Shown in pieces: positions 61,504 through 64,000 of a stretch of DNA of 64,000 bases (positions within the stretch are counted from its first letter, which is position 1; every line of letters begins with the position of its first letter). Origin of the DNA: Bradyrhizobium sp. C9 (lineage in GTDB: Bacteria; Pseudomonadota; Alphaproteobacteria; Rhizobiales; Xanthobacteraceae). The stretch spans positions 82,369 through 146,368 of the forward strand of contig NZ_NWTG01000021.1 of NCBI RefSeq assembly GCF_002532045.1, written 5' to 3'. A program made the translations under genes and the position numbers. Below the pieces are notes generated by a model. The model had not been told where the DNA came from. It was given only the letters and a program-made list of their open reading frames with translations, and made no database searches.

Positions 61504-62205
61504 CTACACCGGCAGCTGCGTTTCGATGAACGCGGTGACGAAGCGCGGCATCTGGGCATTGAGGTCGGCACGGCTGCGCACCAGGTGGATGCCGGTGAGT
61601 TCGGGATTTTGCTGGCGCGCAAGATTGGACTCGATGCGGGCGCGCAGCGCGTCGGCAGGCATGTCGACGCGCAGGATCTGCATCATTGCCAGCGCGACGC
61701 CGGTATAGATGCAATGCCATTCGGCGTCCGCGCGGCAATCCGACGGTTGCAGCCCAGTCTCTTCCTCGAGCTCGCGCATCACGCTGCCGGCGATATCGAC
61801 GCTCTCGCCCCTGATGTCGTCGAGATCAGGCGTGCCGGAGGGGAAATAGATCCGTCCGGCATTCGCGGTCTGCTCGCCCATTACACCACATACGAAGGCG
61901 CCGTCGCTCGAGAGCAGCGCGCCCATGCCGAAGCCGTTGAAGATCTCCTTGTCGGGAAAGCCCCAGTCACGCCAGGCGAGGAAGCTTGCGAAATCGGTCT
62001 CGAAATAGCTCGCGCTGAGCCGCTCGCCGGCAAACACCGGATCGCGCCCGAGCAGGACGCGGCCGTTCCACAGGTTCGGGTTCTGCCGCTGCTGCTCGGC
62101 GAAATGCGAATCGATCTCGCCGCGCCGCTGGTCCGCGAACGGCCAGGGACGTCGCTGCAAGGCCAGGTCGAGCGTGGTGACGCGACAAATCAGCGGAGAC
62201 TGCAT
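61504..62205 (-). CDS. Nudix-family hydrolase-like protein
   Basis: About 233 residues. The C-terminal half holds MRELEEETGL of the Nudix box, but the glutamate expected eight residues before the Arg is a valine (ESVDIAGSVMREL), so the box is divergent. The N-terminal half resembles a Nudix-associated extension (NLWNGRVLLGRDPV, FLAWRDWGFPD). It probably cleaves a nucleoside diphosphate derivative, but the deviant box makes activity uncertain. A GTG three codons earlier is an alternative start. Confidence 0.75.
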   Translation of the reverse strand: MQSPLICRVTTLDLALQRRPWPFADQRRGEIDSHFAEQQRQNPNLWNGRVLLGRDPVFAGERLSASYFETDFASFLAWRDWGFPDKEIFNGFGMGALLSSDGAFVCGVMGEQTANAGRIYFPSGTPDLDDIRGESVDIAGSVMRELEEETGLQPSDCRADAEWHCIYTGVALAMMQILRVDMPADALRARIESNLARQQNPELTGIHLVRSRADLNAQMPRFVTAFIETQLPV

Positions 62206-62220
62206 GTCGGGCACGTACGC

Positions 62221-63246
62221 TTACTTCGCGCTTCCGGTCGTCTTCTTGACCTGATCCACGAACTTGTTGGTGTAGGTCTTGGTGACGTCGATGCCGGCCT
62301 TCGCAACCTCGGGCGAACCCTCGCTGAACACCGCGAGCACGGCTTCGGCGCCCTTGGGATCCATCTTGCCGGTCTCCGAATACATCGGGATCGTGTTCTT
62401 CAGCGCGGCGAGATACTGCGCCCTGTCCTTGCCGACGATCTCGTCCGGCATCTTGGCCATGATGTCTTCGGCGGTGTGCGAATGGATCCAGGCCAGCGTC
62501 GCCATGATGGCATTGGTCAGCGCCTGCACCTCCTTCTCGTGGCCGTTGACCCAGGCTGTGGTCGAATAGAGCGCGCCACCGGGATATTCGCCGCCGAACA
62601 CCGCAAGCGTGTCGTGCTGGGTGCGGGTGTCGCTCAGGATCTTGAGATCGGAATGGCTGCCCTGCAGCACGGTGACGGCCGGATCGAGCATCACGGCGGC
62701 ATCGATCTGGCCCTGCTCCATCGCCGCGACTGCGGTGGCGCCGAGGCCGACGCCGATCACGGCGGTGCCTTGGGGATCGAGGCCGTTCTTCTTCAGCATG
62801 TATTTCAGGAAGAAGTCGGTCGAGGAGCCCGGCGCGCTGACCCCGACCTTCTTGCCGGCGAGATCCTTGACCGAGTTGATCTCGCCGGTGTGCTTGGGCG
62901 AGACCACCAGCACGAGGCCGGGATAGCGGTCATAGACCACGAAAGCCTGCAGCTCCTGCTTCTTGGCCGCGAGATTGACGCAGTGGTCGAAATAGCCGGA
63001 GACGACGTCCGCGCTGCCGCCGAGCACGGCTTTGAGCGCATCCGAGCCACCCTTGAGATCGACCAGCTCGACCGCAAGCCCGGCCTTGTCGTATTCGCCA
63101 AGCTGCTTGGCCAGCACGGTGGGCAGATAGCACAGGCAGGCGCCACCCCCGACCGCGATGGTGATCTTGCTTTGCGCCGCGGCAAGGCCCGTGGACAGGG
63201 TCAGCGCCAGCAGCGTTCCGGCAAGCTTGCCCAGCAGTTTGTTCAT
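62221..63246 (-). CDS. NitT/TauT-type ABC transporter substrate-binding protein (orphan)
   Basis: 341 residues. Signal peptide LAGTLLALTLSTGLAAA; then IAVGGGACLCYLPTVLAKQL, YFDHCVNLAAKKQELQAFVV and VSAPGSSTDFFLKYMLKKNG, typical of SsuA/TauA/NitT-like proteins for sulfonates, pyrimidine precursors or nitrate. GGAGG precedes the ATG. No permease or ATPase is adjacent. Two cysteines (CLCY) in the expected ligand pocket are distinctive. Confidence 0.85.
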   Translation of the reverse strand: MNKLLGKLAGTLLALTLSTGLAAAQSKITIAVGGGACLCYLPTVLAKQLGEYDKAGLAVELVDLKGGSDALKAVLGGSADVVSGYFDHCVNLAAKKQELQAFVVYDRYPGLVLVVSPKHTGEINSVKDLAGKKVGVSAPGSSTDFFLKYMLKKNGLDPQGTAVIGVGLGATAVAAMEQGQIDAAVMLDPAVTVLQGSHSDLKILSDTRTQHDTLAVFGGEYPGGALYSTTAWVNGHEKEVQALTNAIMATLAWIHSHTAEDIMAKMPDEIVGKDRAQYLAALKNTIPMYSETGKMDPKGAEAVLAVFSEGSPEVAKAGIDVTKTYTNKFVDQVKKTTGSAK

Positions 63247-63413
63247 GACGTCCTCCGTTCGACTGGCCGGCACGATAGAGGAGCAAGCCCAGCTTGAGAA
63301 GGCGACTTTCCGGTAACTGGTCAAGCCTGCAGCCACGGCATAGCATCGCGGATACAGGAAAACGCCGAACAGGCACCAAGAATATTTCAAGGGAAACATC
63401 AAGGGAGGCCTTC

Positions 63414-63863
63414 ATGAATCGTCTTGCAACCGCGCTGTCGATTGCCACCGCCTTTGCGGCCGGCTGTGGCGTTACCCATCTGCTGCGGCCGGCGCTCGCG
63501 GCCGAGAGCATCACCGCGCAAATCATCCACACCGGCGAGATGGAGGGCGACAAGCTCGGCGACGCCAACAAGGTCGGCTTCCGCTCCAAGACGTTCGTCT
63601 CGGCCGACGGCGCAACCGTATCGATCCAGGACGGCAATGTGCCGAAGCACATGCACCCCAACACCAACGAAATGCAATTCGTGCTCGAGGGCACCGGTAC
63701 GGTCTGGCTCGGCGACAAGGAAGTGACGGTCAAGCCGGGCGATTTGATCGTGATCCCGAAGGGCACGCCGCATGGCGGCACCAAGCCGAACGGCCGCGCC
63801 ATCAAGGCGATCGCGATCAAGACGCCGCCGCAGGCGCCTGACGATACCAAGCTGCTGGATTGA
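63414..63863 (+). CDS. Exported cupin domain protein
   Basis: 149 residues. The signal peptide (LATALSIATAFAAGCGVTHL to LAA) is followed by a single cupin_2 barrel with KHMHPNTNEMQFVLEGTG (metal-binding His and Glu) and PGDLIVIPKGTPHGG. AAGGGAGG precedes the ATG. Substrate and partner are unknown. It diverges from the NitT-type binding-protein gene, with which it may share a promoter region. Confidence 0.82.
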   Translation: MNRLATALSIATAFAAGCGVTHLLRPALAAESITAQIIHTGEMEGDKLGDANKVGFRSKTFVSADGATVSIQDGNVPKHMHPNTNEMQFVLEGTGTVWLGDKEVTVKPGDLIVIPKGTPHGGTKPNGRAIKAIAIKTPPQAPDDTKLLD

Positions 63864-63873
63864 CGACGGCTGT

Positions 63874-63950
63874 GTAGGGTGGGTTAGCGAAGCGTAACCC
63901 ACCGACTTCGTTCCGCACAGAAGAGGGTGGGTTACGCTTTCGGCTAACTT
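63874..63950. repeat. Dispersed repeat of GGGTGGGTTAGCGAAGCGTA type
   Basis: GGGTGGGTTAGCGAAGCG pairs with CGTAACCCACC and recurs in part as GAGGGTGGGTTACGC at about 63924. From general familiarity it is a common intergenic unit in Bradyrhizobium. Confidence 0.6.
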
Positions 63951-64000
63951 TGCTCTCTCAGGAGGTTGTCCATCTGGTCTGAACCGAGGAAGCTGAGGTT
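63951..64000. other. Window end
   Basis: The last 50 bases show no gene or repeat that can be assigned. Confidence 0.4.

Overview
The window is GC-rich alphaproteobacterial chromosome, most likely Bradyrhizobium or a close Nitrobacteraceae relative. The basis is codon usage, many branched-chain-amino-acid-type (Liv) ABC transporters with orphan binding proteins, a fused FdsGB/FdsA formate dehydrogenase, and several families of short palindromic intergenic repeats. The genus is inferred from general knowledge; no search was run.

Region 1 (1 to about 28.0 kb) looks like a catabolic genomic island. It abuts the 3' end of tRNA-Lys(CTT) and carries a decayed tyrosine-recombinase gene there. It holds two regulated modules. 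Module A (about 1-9.3 kb) has a MarR regulator, a Liv-type binding protein running off the left edge, and a leftward operon. That operon encodes a 950-residue Rieske ferredoxin / ferredoxin reductase / ring-hydroxylating oxygenase alpha fusion, its beta subunit, and a three-subunit molybdenum hydroxylase with a CoxG-like protein. Three copies of a TATACTGA-type element link the regulator to the operon. A group encoding an AhpD-like protein, a SnoaL-like protein and an AraC regulator follows. Module B (12.3-27.0 kb) has a TetR regulator between two leftward operons. One encodes a Liv transporter, a GlcD-type FAD 2-hydroxyacid dehydrogenase, an indolepyruvate:ferredoxin-oxidoreductase-type enzyme and a YCII protein. 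The other encodes a second Rieske oxygenase (alpha, beta) and an FMN 2-hydroxyacid oxidase. A near-identical TetR-type operator stands before all three promoters. The gene set suggests uptake of an aromatic 2-hydroxyacid, oxidation of either enantiomer to the 2-oxoacid, oxidative decarboxylation to an acyl-CoA, and ring hydroxylation.

Region 2 (28.0-64 kb) looks like ordinary chromosome. It contains a Spy-like protein, a TRAP dicarboxylate-type transporter, a set of membrane and secreted proteins, and a formate dehydrogenase/molybdenum-cofactor block (fdsA, fdsGB, moeA, fdhD, mobA, with a ModA-like protein nearby). Next come a LysR regulator and leuA, which is preceded by a probable leucine attenuator (leader peptide plus competing hairpins). 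Further right are an Ada/AraC-type protein, a membrane-bound spermidine-synthase-like protein, PPK2 beside a second Liv transporter, a periplasmic RidA-like protein, a Nudix protein, a NitT/TauT-type binding protein and an exported cupin. Dispersed repeats occur only in this region, which supports the island boundary at the tRNA.
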